A stretch of 64,000 nt of DNA from Amycolatopsis sacchari (GTDB lineage Bacteria > Actinomycetota > Actinomycetes > Mycobacteriales > Pseudonocardiaceae), in assembly GCF_900114035.1 (NCBI RefSeq), contig NZ_FORP01000006.1:186001-250000 (forward strand). Direction: 5' to 3'. Shown one piece after another: positions 14,176 through 22,176 of this stretch. The translations under genes and the position numbers were made by a program. Below the pieces are notes generated by a model. The model was not told the origin of the DNA, did no database searches, and saw only the letters and a program-made list of their open reading frames with translations. Numbering within the stretch: the stretch's first letter is position 1; every line of letters starts with the position of its first letter.

Positions 14176-15030
14176 ATGTTCGGCCGCCTACTGCGCAGGG
14201 ATGGTCGGCAGGGGGAGCCGGTCACCTTCGACCCCGGGGCGGGGCTGGTCAGCGCCCGCGTGCGGGACGAGAACGGACGTCCGCTGGCGGGCGCCGAGCT
14301 CGTGCTGCGGCACCGGCGCACCCAGCGCACCAGCCGTGCGACCTCCGACGACTATGGTCTCGTCGTCTGCACCGCGGCCGCCGGGGTGTACGCCGTGACG
14401 ATCAGCGCCGGCGGATACCGGGAAAGCGTCCACAACGTCGAAGTCGTGAGCGGCGACCACACCGCGCTCGGTGAGGTCGAGCTGCAGCCGGACGCGAGCC
14501 TGCGCCTGCCCGAGCCCGGTGAGTGGGTGCTCGACCCCGACCACACGTCGATCCGGTTCGTGGCGCGGCACATCGGGCTGTCCCTCGTGCACGGCCGGTT
14601 CACCAGCTTCCGCGGCAGCATCAACGTGGCCCCGCGGATCGAGGACTCCTCCGTCGAGGTGGTCATCGACGCGGCGAGCATCGACACGGCGGCGCCGAAA
14701 CGGGACGAGCACCTGCGTTCCGCCGACTTCCTCGACGTCGAGAACCACCCCCGGCTGCACTTCTTCAGCAACCGCGTCACCCGGGCCGCGGGCGACCGCT
14801 GGTACCTCGACGGCACGCTGAACCTGCGTGGCGCGAGCCGCGGCGTGCGGCTCGACGCCGGGTACCTCGGCCTGCGCTCGTGGAACGGGGACCGCCTGGG
14901 CGCCCGCGCCACCACGGAACTGCACCGGGAGGACTTCACCATCAACTGGCAGCAGACGCTGGCCAAGGGACTGGTGGTGGTCGGGTCGACGGTGGAGGTC
15001 CGGCTGGACGTCCAGGCGGTCCGCGCCTAA
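14176..15030 (+). CDS. YceI-family protein with N-terminal beta-sandwich
   Basis: The 284 residues comprise an N-terminal carboxypeptidase-regulatory-like beta-sandwich (about 15-105: VSARVRDENGRPLAGAELVL ... GVYAVTISAGGY) and a C-terminal YceI lipocalin-like domain (about 118-284: WVLDPDHTSIRFVARHIGLS ... STVEVRLDVQAV). YceI proteins bind long-chain isoprenoids or amphiphiles. No signal peptide is visible, so it is probably cytoplasmic. The ATG at 14176 has GGGAGA 8 nt upstream and is preferred over the GTG 3 nt earlier or the ATG at 14143. The stop overlaps the end of the convergent MerR-PP2C gene by 4 nt. Confidence 0.88.
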   Translation: MFGRLLRRDGRQGEPVTFDPGAGLVSARVRDENGRPLAGAELVLRHRRTQRTSRATSDDYGLVVCTAAAGVYAVTISAGGYRESVHNVEVVSGDHTALGEVELQPDASLRLPEPGEWVLDPDHTSIRFVARHIGLSLVHGRFTSFRGSINVAPRIEDSSVEVVIDAASIDTAAPKRDEHLRSADFLDVENHPRLHFFSNRVTRAAGDRWYLDGTLNLRGASRGVRLDAGYLGLRSWNGDRLGARATTELHREDFTINWQQTLAKGLVVVGSTVEVRLDVQAVRA

Positions 15031-16055
15031 GCCACGTCCGCGACGACGCAGGCGATGTTGTCCGGACCGCCGCGGGAGTTGGCGAGGTCGACGAGTTCGC
15101 GCACCGCCTCCCCGGGATCGGCGACGTCCGTCATCACCTCGCGCAGTGCCGCTGGTTCGAGGGCGGTGTAGAGGCCATCCGAACAGAGGAGGTAGCGGTC
15201 GCCGGGCTGGGCGTCGCGGAGTTCGAGATCCGGTTCGGCGGACCCGTCGCTGTGCAGCGCCTTGACGAGGAGGCTGCGCTGAGGGTGTGAAAGCGCTTCC
15301 TCGGCGGTGAGGCGTCCGTCGTCGATCATCGACTGGACGAGCGTGTGGTCCTGGGTGATCTGGAAGAAGCGACCGTCGCGCAGCAGGTAGACGCGCGAAT
15401 CGCCGATGTGCACGAGTGCGAGCCGCGAGCCAGACCGGACGAGCGCGGTGAGTGTGGTCCCGACGTGCTCGCCGAGCTCCCGGACGGCCGTGCCGGCGCG
15501 TTCGACCGCGTCGGACAGCGCGTTGAGCAGATCACCGGCGGGAACGGTGTCGTCGAGGGGCTTCAGCGCGTCGATGGCGGCGGCACTGGCCGTGGCGCCG
15601 CCGAAACCGTCGGCGACGGCGAGCAGGTTCGGCCCGGCGTAGGCGACGTCCTGGTTCTCCTCGCGGACGAGGCCGCGATCGGTGCGGACGGCGTAGCGGA
15701 TGGTCAGCGGTGACATGGGTTCGTCCTTCCTCGAGAGGTGGTTCATGAGGAAGGAAGCGAGCTTTTCGCGAGACCGCACATCGGCCTCGACCTCGCGCCA
15801 GTAGTCGGCGACCTCGTCCGCGGCCGCAGGTCCGTCCAGTTCACAGACCCGCCGGATCCGGGCCAAGGGCATGCCCAGCCGGCGAAGCCACGCGACCAGC
15901 CGGGCCCGTTCGAGCTGTTCGGGCGCGTAGAAGCGGTAGCCGGACCGCGGATCGACGGAAACCGGGCGCAACAGCCCGAGCTCGTCGTACAGCCGCAACG
16001 CCTTCGGCGACAGGCGGGACGCCCGCGCGAACGCCCCGATCGTCAGCAGTCCCAA
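15027..16055 (-). CDS. MerR-type regulator fused to PP2C protein phosphatase
   Basis: The first 70 residues are a complete MerR winged helix (LLTIGAFARASRLSPKALRLYDELGLLRPV ... GYRFYAPEQLERARLV), and residues from about 112 on are a PP2C phosphatase with its metal-binding motifs: REENQD, VADGFGG, HIGDSR, CSDGL and GGPDN. All key aspartates are present, so activity is expected. The PP2C half resembles the pstP product at 36393 but lacks a membrane segment. A DNA-binding domain fused to a phosphatase suggests that dephosphorylation or signal input controls a promoter, perhaps its own. The TTG at 16055 has AGGAGG at 6-nt spacing; an ATG lies 15 nt upstream and overlaps that binding site. Confidence 0.88.
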   Translation of the reverse strand: MGLLTIGAFARASRLSPKALRLYDELGLLRPVSVDPRSGYRFYAPEQLERARLVAWLRRLGMPLARIRRVCELDGPAAADEVADYWREVEADVRSREKLASFLMNHLSRKDEPMSPLTIRYAVRTDRGLVREENQDVAYAGPNLLAVADGFGGATASAAAIDALKPLDDTVPAGDLLNALSDAVERAGTAVRELGEHVGTTLTALVRSGSRLALVHIGDSRVYLLRDGRFFQITQDHTLVQSMIDDGRLTAEEALSHPQRSLLVKALHSDGSAEPDLELRDAQPGDRYLLCSDGLYTALEPAALREVMTDVADPGEAVRELVDLANSRGGPDNIACVVADVA

Positions 16056-16117
16056 GCTCGCCCTCCTCATGCCACCACCGTGTGGCCTGCCCCGAGGTCA
16101 AGGTCAAGACTGCCGTG

Positions 16118-16131
16118 GTTCCACGTGGAAC
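16118..16131. promoter_or_regulatory. parS-like ParB binding site
   Basis: GTTCCACGTGGAAC is a perfect 14-bp palindrome and differs from the actinobacterial parS consensus GTTTCACGTGAAAC only by a symmetric pair of substitutions. parS sites cluster near oriC, which fits the gyrA-proximal location. It lies in the gap between the MerR-PP2C gene and the DLW-39 gene. Confidence 0.7.
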
Positions 16132-16301
16132 GGCCAGGGACGACGGGGAACGACGCCGCGACGACCCTGGCCGTAGTCAGTGGGTTACTGCTCGGAGCGC
16201 TCGCGCCCCGTCTTCAGTCGGCTACCCAGCCCTCGAACGTGGTATGCCTCGGGTCCGGTAGCATCGTGAAGTCAGCGGAAACGTCGAAAAAGGGGCTTCA
16301 G

Positions 16302-16490
16302 GTGAAGAAGCTGTTGGCGCTCGCGGTGGTCGCGGGTGGTGTGCTGTTCGTTCTCAAGCGCAACAAGGACGCCAAGGCCGAAGCCGAGCTGTGGCGCGAG
16401 GCCACCGCCCCCACCGACAAGCCGCTCGGCGCCGTCTCGACGAACGGCACCGCCCCGGCGCGCGCCGCGGGTGCGGGCCAGAACAACTGA
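16302..16490 (+). CDS. DLW-39 family protein (62 aa)
   Basis: The product begins with a short hydrophobic segment (KKLLALAVVAGGVLFVL) followed by KRNKDAKAEAELWREAT, the signature of the tiny DLW-39 family conserved in actinobacteria between the gyrA region and tRNA-Ala. The tail is Ala/Thr/Asn-rich and variable. It is a likely single-pass membrane peptide of unknown function. The GTG start follows AAAGGGG. The ORF extends far upstream, but homology and the hydrophobic start place initiation here. Confidence 0.85.
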   Translation: MKKLLALAVVAGGVLFVLKRNKDAKAEAELWREATAPTDKPLGAVSTNGTAPARAAGAGQNN

Positions 16491-16517
16491 AACTCCCCGC
16501 GGGTCCGCCCGCGGTCC

Positions 16518-16590
16518 GGGGCTGTAGCTCAATTGGTAGAGCGCTGCTTTTGCAAGGCAGAGGTCAGGGGTTCGATTCCCCTCAGCTCCA
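16518..16590 (+). tRNA. tRNA-Ala (TGC anticodon)
   Basis: The acceptor stem GGGGCTG pairs with CAGCTCC with one G-T pair. The anticodon loop TTTGCAA gives TGC at 16551-16553, and GGTTCGATTCC forms the T-arm. CCA is not encoded. This is the second tRNA of the conserved ileT-alaT pair downstream of gyrA. Confidence 0.97.
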
Positions 16591-16874
16591 CGTAGTGCGA
16601 TGCCGCCACCGCATCACCGTCGTTCTGGATGGCTCGGCTCGCGTGCTCTCCGGCGTCTCTCAGCTGCCGGCTTTCTGGGTGTTCGCCTAGCGCTCATGTC
16701 AACTGTGTGGCCTATCAAAAGTTCGCACCGGCAACACTTCACACTCGCTCAAACTTCACGAATTGAAAATTTCCAACACTCCGGCTCGAGCAGAGGCGGT
16801 AGACGTAGAAGGAAATGTGGAGATTCTTGAGTTAGCCGTGTAGCCTGCCAGGGCAGTCGACCTCAGGGGAATCC

Positions 16875-18458
16875 TTGCTGACCAGAAATAATCTCCAGTC
16901 CTTCAAGGCAGCGTTGTCTGCGGCCCTGCGGACTACTAATCAGGCTGACGATGCACTGAGTGAGCGTTTTGTCGAACTCCGCCCGGGGACGGTCGCCACA
17001 CTGGAGTCGGCTGTCAATCATCTGGTCACCGGACGTCGTGGTGTCGGCAAGTCCACGACACTCGCTGTTCTTCAACGCCGAGCTGAGCGGGCCGGAGCGA
17101 GAGTTATTTTCGTGGACGTCGAGCAGCACAAGTCTCGCGAATACCCAGACGTCCTCATAGAGATCATCATGGATGTGCTGGAGGCTATCGAGCCGGGCGG
17201 GTGGAAGAAGCCGCAGCGCTTGCTGCGCAAGGAGGTAAAGCAACTCCTCGCGGTCCTCTCCGCACTTCGTGATGCGGGGGTTGAGGTCACTACGAGCACG
17301 GAGCGGGACACGACCGAGAAGAGCGATCTCGGCGTCGCGCTCCATGGTGGGGTGGCGAAACAGTACGCAAAGTTGAGCGCGACGGCCGGCGGTACAAGAT
17401 CGAAGCAGACAAAAACCTCTCATAGATCGACTCAAACACGGAGGAAGGAAGACTTCCTGCGCGACTTGGCCCCAGCGATCTCTCACGCGTTAGAAGATGC
17501 TGCCAAGCTCGATGGTCGCAACTCCCTACTGGTCGTGCTGGACGACTTCTATTTCATTGCGAAGGAGACCCAGCCGTTCGTCCTTGATCATCTTCACGGC
17601 ATCACCAAGCGGAGTAATGTCTGGCTCAAGATCGGTAGTGTGCACTCGAGGACGCAGTCATTTGTTGACGGTGATCCGCCTCTTGGTATGCAGCCACCGC
17701 ACGACCTCCAGCACCTCTCACTCGACGTTGGTCTTGCTGACTTCGCCACGGCAAAAACGTTTCTCGAAGAGGTAGCGAACGGGGTACTCGGACCGGCAGG
17801 GTTCAAGATCCGTGACGTCCTGACCGATACGGCTCGCGAGCGAGCTGTTCTTGTCGCGGGTGGGGCAGTCGCGCGTGACTACTTCGACCTCCTTATCGCC
17901 GCAGCGGACGCTGGCTGGGAAGCGACGCAGCGCAGTGACAAGAACGCGGATGCGTTCACAATCGGGGCTGAGCATGTCCAGGCTGCAGCCGGTCTTCGGC
18001 TGCAGAGGAAGCAGACTGACCTGCGCAATGACGCGGGGCGTGAAGCTCCGGTGCTGGAGAAGCGGTTTGATGACCTGGTGAAATTTGTTCGGAACCGCAA
18101 CACGTTCTTCTTCCTGATCCGCCGTGAACATCTCGACACGCCTTGGGGGCAGGAGATCGTCGAACTTGAAGACCTTCGCTTCGTGCATCGCATAGTGACG
18201 ACCAGGCCGAACACCACCGCATGGCGAGGAGTGGACACAGTAGTTTTCATGGTGGATTTCGCCGCACTGGTGGGAAAGCGGATGCGTAAGGCTCCTGTTG
18301 AGTTTTGGAAGCCCGGCAAGTCCGATGAACTGCGTCGGGCAGAGTGGGTGTACGACCCAGATTGGACCAAGACGCCGAAGAAGTTGGTGCAAACGAGGGC
18401 TGAAAAGGACGATTCGGAGTTGCTTGAACTGCCCTTCAACAGCTCTGACCGACTGTAG
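16875..18458 (+). CDS. Acquired P-loop ATPase of unknown role
   Basis: This 527-residue protein has a Walker A GRRGVGKST (53-61), a Walker B LLVVLDD (218-224) and a sensor-like segment (WLKIGSVHSRT, about 250-260), the layout of an AAA/STAND-like ATPase; residues 175-192 are a basic, Ser/Thr-rich linker. The C-terminal half (about 300-527) matches nothing I recognise. The gene is visibly lower in GC than its neighbours, has an AT-rich leader, contains a TTA leucine codon (L206), and sits right after tRNA-Ala, all signs of acquisition. Lone ATPases like this occur in defence islands, but no nuclease or effector partner is adjacent. The TTG start has AGGGGA upstream. Confidence 0.8.
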   Translation: MLTRNNLQSFKAALSAALRTTNQADDALSERFVELRPGTVATLESAVNHLVTGRRGVGKSTTLAVLQRRAERAGARVIFVDVEQHKSREYPDVLIEIIMDVLEAIEPGGWKKPQRLLRKEVKQLLAVLSALRDAGVEVTTSTERDTTEKSDLGVALHGGVAKQYAKLSATAGGTRSKQTKTSHRSTQTRRKEDFLRDLAPAISHALEDAAKLDGRNSLLVVLDDFYFIAKETQPFVLDHLHGITKRSNVWLKIGSVHSRTQSFVDGDPPLGMQPPHDLQHLSLDVGLADFATAKTFLEEVANGVLGPAGFKIRDVLTDTARERAVLVAGGAVARDYFDLLIAAADAGWEATQRSDKNADAFTIGAEHVQAAAGLRLQRKQTDLRNDAGREAPVLEKRFDDLVKFVRNRNTFFFLIRREHLDTPWGQEIVELEDLRFVHRIVTTRPNTTAWRGVDTVVFMVDFAALVGKRMRKAPVEFWKPGKSDELRRAEWVYDPDWTKTPKKLVQTRAEKDDSELLELPFNSSDRL

Positions 18459-18645
18459 ACACGGTTGGCCACCAGCGGGTCACCTGATCCGCTGCTAGAC
18501 GAGCGCGTGGTGCTGGAGACAGACTCATGAGCCACTTCGCGTGACAAGTGAGGGTCAAAGCGCACTGCACAGCTCGATCGTGCGCCATCTGCAGGTGCAC
18601 ACCGTCCGAACCTCCCGGGACAACCTCGCCAGCTAGGCTGGGGCC

Positions 18646-19152
18646 GTGACCTGGACAGCTCCCCAAGTCGAGATCTTCTCCGGCTCGACTGCGGCCGACG
18701 AGCGGACCATGCTCGCCGGCTACCTCGCCTGGCACCGCAGCGTGTTGTTGCACAAGTGCGCCGGGCTCACCGGCGAGGAGCTGGCCCGCCGCACCGTCCC
18801 GCCGTCGTCGCTTTCGTTGCTGGGGCTCGTGCGGCACATGGCCAAGGTCGAGCGCATCTGGTTGCGTGAGCGGTTCGCGGCCGAGGGGGTCGAACGGCTG
18901 CACCCCGGCAAGGACGTCGACTTCGATGACGCCGATCCCGCCGACGCCGCCGCGGACTACGAGCGGCTGCTGGAGGAACAGCGCCTCGCCGACAAGATCT
19001 TCGCGAGCGCCGCCCTCGACGACACCTTCACCCACGACGGCCAGGTCTTCTCCGTGCGCTTCCTCTACCTCCACCTCATCCAGGAGTACGCGCGCCACAA
19101 CGGGCACGCCGACCTCCTGCGTGAACGCACCGACGGGGCCACCGGCGCTTGA
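18646..19152 (+). CDS. DinB/DUF664 family protein
   Basis: The 168 residues have the four-helix DinB pattern: YLAWHRSVLLHKCAGLTGEEL with a conserved His, LSLLGLVRHMAKVERIW with the second metal His, and LIQEYARHNGHADLLRE with the third. The three-His metal site is that of mycothiol-dependent transferases and related enzymes. The substrate is unknown. A TTGA overlap couples it to the spermidine-synthase-like gene downstream. The GTG start is the only reasonable one in the frame. Confidence 0.88.
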   Translation: MTWTAPQVEIFSGSTAADERTMLAGYLAWHRSVLLHKCAGLTGEELARRTVPPSSLSLLGLVRHMAKVERIWLRERFAAEGVERLHPGKDVDFDDADPADAAADYERLLEEQRLADKIFASAALDDTFTHDGQVFSVRFLYLHLIQEYARHNGHADLLRERTDGATGA

Positions 19153-20000
19153 GCAAGCGGCGCAAACCAGCCGAACCCGTGCCGGGCCTCTACCCAGTGC
19201 GCTTCGGCACCGCGGAACTCCTCGCCGACGCCGACCGGCCCGGCGGGTGGCTGCTCAGCGTCGACGGCGTCGCACAGTCCTATGTGGACATCGACGATCC
19301 CCGGCACCTCGAATTCGACTACATCCGGCGGATGGCCGACGTCGTCGACGCGCTCGACCGCGGGCCGCTCGACGCGTTGCACCTCGGCGGCGCCGGCTGC
19401 ACCCTGCCGCGCTACATCGCCGCGATGCGGCCCGGTTCCCGCCAGCTCGTCTTCGACGCCGACGGGCCCCTCATCGAGCTCGTCCGCGAGCACCTCGACC
19501 TGCGCAGCGTGCCGCAACTCCGCGTGCGCATCTCCGACGGCCGCGAGGGGGTCGCGACGCGGCACGACGACTCCGCCGACCTCGTCGTCGCCGACGTGTT
19601 CAAACAGTTCAGCATGCCCAGCGAAATCGCGACCGTCGAATTCACCGCGGACGTCGCCCGCGTCCTGCGGTCCTCGGGTGTGTACCTGATGAACATCGCG
19701 GACGGTCCGGGCCTGCTGTTCACGCGCCGCGTCATCGCGACGATCGCCGAAGTCTTCCCGCACGCGTTGATGCTCGCCGAACCCGGCGTCCTGCGCGGCC
19801 GCCGCTACGGCAACATCGTGCTCGCCGCGTCGATGAACGAACTGCCCGTGCGGGCCGTCGCCGGCCGGGCGGCGTCCGCGGCCTTCCCCGCGCGCTGCCT
19901 CGCCGGCGACGACCTGAAATCCTTCCACGGCAAAGCGAAACCACTCACCGACGAGAACCGGATGACCGCTCCGGTACCGCCGCCGAACTCGTTCAGCTGA
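19149..20000 (+). CDS. Spermidine synthase-like methyltransferase-fold protein
   Basis: The 283 residues contain a Rossmann-type AdoMet-binding core: LDALHLGGAGCTLPRYI (motif I), VFDADGPLIELVRE (motif II acid), and DLVVADVFKQFSMPSE, the analogue of the catalytic aspartate loop of spermidine synthases. Actinobacterial relatives are annotated as fused or spermidine synthase-like proteins, often of unknown substrate. It begins with TTG overlapping the DinB stop. Its 3' end overlaps the convergent ammonia-lyase by 8 nt. Confidence 0.85.
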   Translation: MSKRRKPAEPVPGLYPVRFGTAELLADADRPGGWLLSVDGVAQSYVDIDDPRHLEFDYIRRMADVVDALDRGPLDALHLGGAGCTLPRYIAAMRPGSRQLVFDADGPLIELVREHLDLRSVPQLRVRISDGREGVATRHDDSADLVVADVFKQFSMPSEIATVEFTADVARVLRSSGVYLMNIADGPGLLFTRRVIATIAEVFPHALMLAEPGVLRGRRYGNIVLAASMNELPVRAVAGRAASAAFPARCLAGDDLKSFHGKAKPLTDENRMTAPVPPPNSFS

Positions 20001-20940
20001 GCAACGCCGCGAACCGCTCCGCCGACACGTTGCCGCCGGAGATGATCACGCCGACGCGCTTCCCCGCCGCGCGCACCTTCCCGGTCAGCAACGTCGCCAC
20101 CCCCACGGCACCGCTCGGCTCCACCACGATCTTCAAGCGGTCGAACAGGAACCGCATGGCCTCGACGATCTCCTCGTCGGTCACCGTCGTGATCTCCGAA
20201 ACCAGTTTCCGGTTGATCTCGAACGTCTGCTCGCCGGGCTCGCTCGTCGCGATGCCGTCCGCGATCGTGCGCGGCACGTCGATCCGCACCCGCTTCCCGG
20301 CGGCGAGGGACTGCCGGTAGTCGTCGCCCTCTTCGGGCTCCACGCCGATCACCTTGATGCCCGGCCGCAACGCGGTCGCCGCCGTCGCGCTGCCCGCCAT
20401 CAGCCCGCCGCCGCCCATCGGGGCGATCAGGACGTCGAGCTCGCCCGCGTCCTCCAGCAGTTCCAGCGCCGCGGTGCCCTGGCCCGCCATGACGTCCGGG
20501 TGCTCGTACGGCGGGATGATCGCCATGCCGCGCTCCCCGGCGTACTCCCCGGCGAGCGCCGCCCGGTCGTCCCGGTACCGGTCGAAGCGCCGCACCTCAG
20601 CGCCGTACCCGAGCACAGCGTCCACTTTGGACGTCGGCGCGTCCTCCGGCATGAAGATCGTCGCCTTGGTCCCGAGCAGCGCCGCGCTCAACGCGACCGC
20701 CTGCGCGTGGTTCCCCGACGAGTACGCGCACACGCCGCGCCCCAACTGCTCCGGGGACAACCGGGAAAGCGTGTGGTACGCCCCGCGGAACTTGAAGGCG
20801 CCCACGCGCTGGAAGTTCTCGCACTTGAGCAGCACCCGCGCGCCCACGCGGTCGTCCAGGGTGCGGGAGGTCAGCACGGGGGTGCGGTGGGCGATGCCGG
20901 CGAGCCGGGTCGCGGCCGCGCGAATGTCGTCGAGGTTCAC
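19993..20940 (-). CDS. Threonine dehydratase-like PLP ammonia-lyase
   Basis: The 315 residues form a fold-type II PLP enzyme. The PLP lysine is in AFKFRGAYH (about 50), the substrate-binding loop is SSGNHAQ, and the phosphate cradle is GGGGLMAG. The absence of a regulatory ACT domain and the pattern around DVMAGQGT place it with catabolic threonine dehydratases, serine racemases and threo-3-hydroxyaspartate ammonia-lyases; these cannot be separated by eye. A second member of this fold lies at 43545. It is monocistronic, divergent from the DUF2020 lipoprotein gene. Confidence 0.88.
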   Translation of the reverse strand: MNLDDIRAAATRLAGIAHRTPVLTSRTLDDRVGARVLLKCENFQRVGAFKFRGAYHTLSRLSPEQLGRGVCAYSSGNHAQAVALSAALLGTKATIFMPEDAPTSKVDAVLGYGAEVRRFDRYRDDRAALAGEYAGERGMAIIPPYEHPDVMAGQGTAALELLEDAGELDVLIAPMGGGGLMAGSATAATALRPGIKVIGVEPEEGDDYRQSLAAGKRVRIDVPRTIADGIATSEPGEQTFEINRKLVSEITTVTDEEIVEAMRFLFDRLKIVVEPSGAVGVATLLTGKVRAAGKRVGVIISGGNVSAERFAALLS

Positions 20941-20994
20941 TCAGACAGCATGTCAAAGTGCTGGACTGACCGTCCATGGCTTTACTGTCGGCCC

Positions 20995-21519
20995 ATGCGT
21001 CGACTCGCGCTCGCCCTCGGCACCGCCGCCGTGCTGGCCGGCTGCTCGCAACCGCAGTCCGCCGCGCCCGCCCCCTCCAGCGCGCCTCCGCCCGCCACCA
21101 CCGCCGCGCAACCGCCGCCCGATCCGCAGCCGACCGGTCCCGGCCCGTGCCCGTACCTGGAGACCTCGTTCGTCGCGGACGCCAACGGCCAGCACGTGTC
21201 GAAGGTGCAGACCTCCGCCGACAAACCGCATCCGGCGTGCTTCTTCTACGCCCGCAGCGGCAAGCTCCAGCTGACCGTCCGCGTGTACGTCGGTGACCCG
21301 GCGACCGCGAAGGCCTTGGTGGACAAGGCGGCACCCGTGAACAGCAGTAATCCCGCCACGGACCCCGCGGGCTGGGAGGGTGGCTACCAGGCGACGGCGG
21401 CCGGCGCGGTGTACGCGGTGGCGAAGGCGGGCACGGCGGTCGTGGTCTCGACCGACCAGACGCAGACGGTCAAGGCGAGAACCGTTGCGAAGCAAACAAT
21501 TTCTTCACTCGGGCTTTAG
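20995..21519 (+). CDS. DUF2020 lipoprotein
   Basis: The 174-residue product starts with a lipoprotein signal (RRLALALGTAAVLAGCS) whose LAGC lipobox sets Cys17 as the lipid anchor, followed by a Pro/Ala linker. The mature domain (CPYLETSFVADANGQHVSKV ... ACFFYARSGKLQLTVRVYVG) is DUF2020, an extracytoplasmic domain of corynebacterial and related actinobacteria with paired cysteines. It is expected to sit on the outer face of the membrane. Function unknown. Confidence 0.88.
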   Translation: MRRLALALGTAAVLAGCSQPQSAAPAPSSAPPPATTAAQPPPDPQPTGPGPCPYLETSFVADANGQHVSKVQTSADKPHPACFFYARSGKLQLTVRVYVGDPATAKALVDKAAPVNSSNPATDPAGWEGGYQATAAGAVYAVAKAGTAVVVSTDQTQTVKARTVAKQTISSLGL

Positions 21520-21532
21520 CACCCAGTGGCTG

Positions 21533-21544
21533 AAGTGGCCACTT
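21533..21544. promoter_or_regulatory. Palindrome AAGTGGCCACTT in promoter gap
   Basis: A perfect 12-bp palindrome lies 14 nt after the DUF2020 stop and about 115 nt before the DUF6918-like start. It could be an operator for the downstream gene; no regulator is adjacent. Chance occurrence cannot be excluded. Confidence 0.35.
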
Positions 21545-21660
21545 GATCTTGTACTACGCTGACCCCCACCTGCGGCCGGGGAGGACCAGCACCCGGTCTC
21601 GGCGTGCCAAGGGCCGCAGCGAACCTCCGTGTACCTCGAAGTGAAGAAGGACAGACACCA

Positions 21661-22113
21661 GTGGCTGACACCCTCAAGGAAATCCTGCTCGACTCCAGCA
21701 GGCGTCCGGCTGTCGTGAGCGACCTGGAGACCCTGGTCGACCAGGAGGTCTCGGACAAGGGCGGCGTTTCCGGTGCCGTGATCAAGACCGGTTTCGCCGC
21801 GGTCAAGAAGATCAAGCCGGGCATCATCGGGTCCGCGGTCGACAGCCTGCTGGACGACTTCACCGCGAAGCTCGAGCCGTTCTACGCCGACTTCAAGGGC
21901 CAGGGCGGCGGCGACTTCGGCGCCTACCTGTCGAGCCGGGGCGACCAGGCGGCCGACGCGCTGCTCGAGGTCACCGACGCCCGCGCCGAGAAGAGCAGCC
22001 GGGACAGCATCAAGAAGGTCTACTCGAAGCTGCGCCCGAACGGCAAGAAGAACGTCGAGGAAGCGCTTCCCCGCCTCGGCCAGCTGATCGACAAGCACGC
22101 GGCCAACGCCTGA
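21661..22113 (+). CDS. DUF6918-like conserved actinobacterial protein (150 aa)
   Basis: The protein starts at GTG (ADTLKEILLDSSRRPAVVSD) with AAGGAC upstream and is fully helical: LETLVDQEVSDKGGVSGAVI, FAAVKKIKPGIIGSAVDSLL and DALLEVTDARAEKSSRDSIK are successive helices. It matches my recollection of the DUF6918 group, a widespread cytoplasmic actinobacterial family with no known function. It is followed by a strong terminator. The frame extends upstream to 21604 but without a binding site. Confidence 0.78.
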   Translation: MADTLKEILLDSSRRPAVVSDLETLVDQEVSDKGGVSGAVIKTGFAAVKKIKPGIIGSAVDSLLDDFTAKLEPFYADFKGQGGGDFGAYLSSRGDQAADALLEVTDARAEKSSRDSIKKVYSKLRPNGKKNVEEALPRLGQLIDKHAANA

Positions 22114-22132
22114 GCCGCGGCTGCGCACGCCG

Positions 22133-22167
22133 AAGGCCGCCTCCGGGAGGGTTCCGGAGGCGGCCTT
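22133..22167. terminator. Bidirectional hairpin terminator
   Basis: The 14-bp perfect repeat AAGGCCGCCTCCGG (22133-22146) and CCGGAGGCGGCCTT (22154-22167) with a 7-nt loop and short T-run separates two convergent genes (ending at 22113 and 22177) and can serve both. Confidence 0.8.
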
Positions 22168-22176
22168 TCGCGTTGC

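Noticed and set aside
16518-18458. A second integrated element using tRNA-Ala as attachment site
   Set aside because: No repeat of the tRNA-Ala 3' end was found downstream of the ATPase gene and no integrase is present, so simple gene acquisition is more likely.
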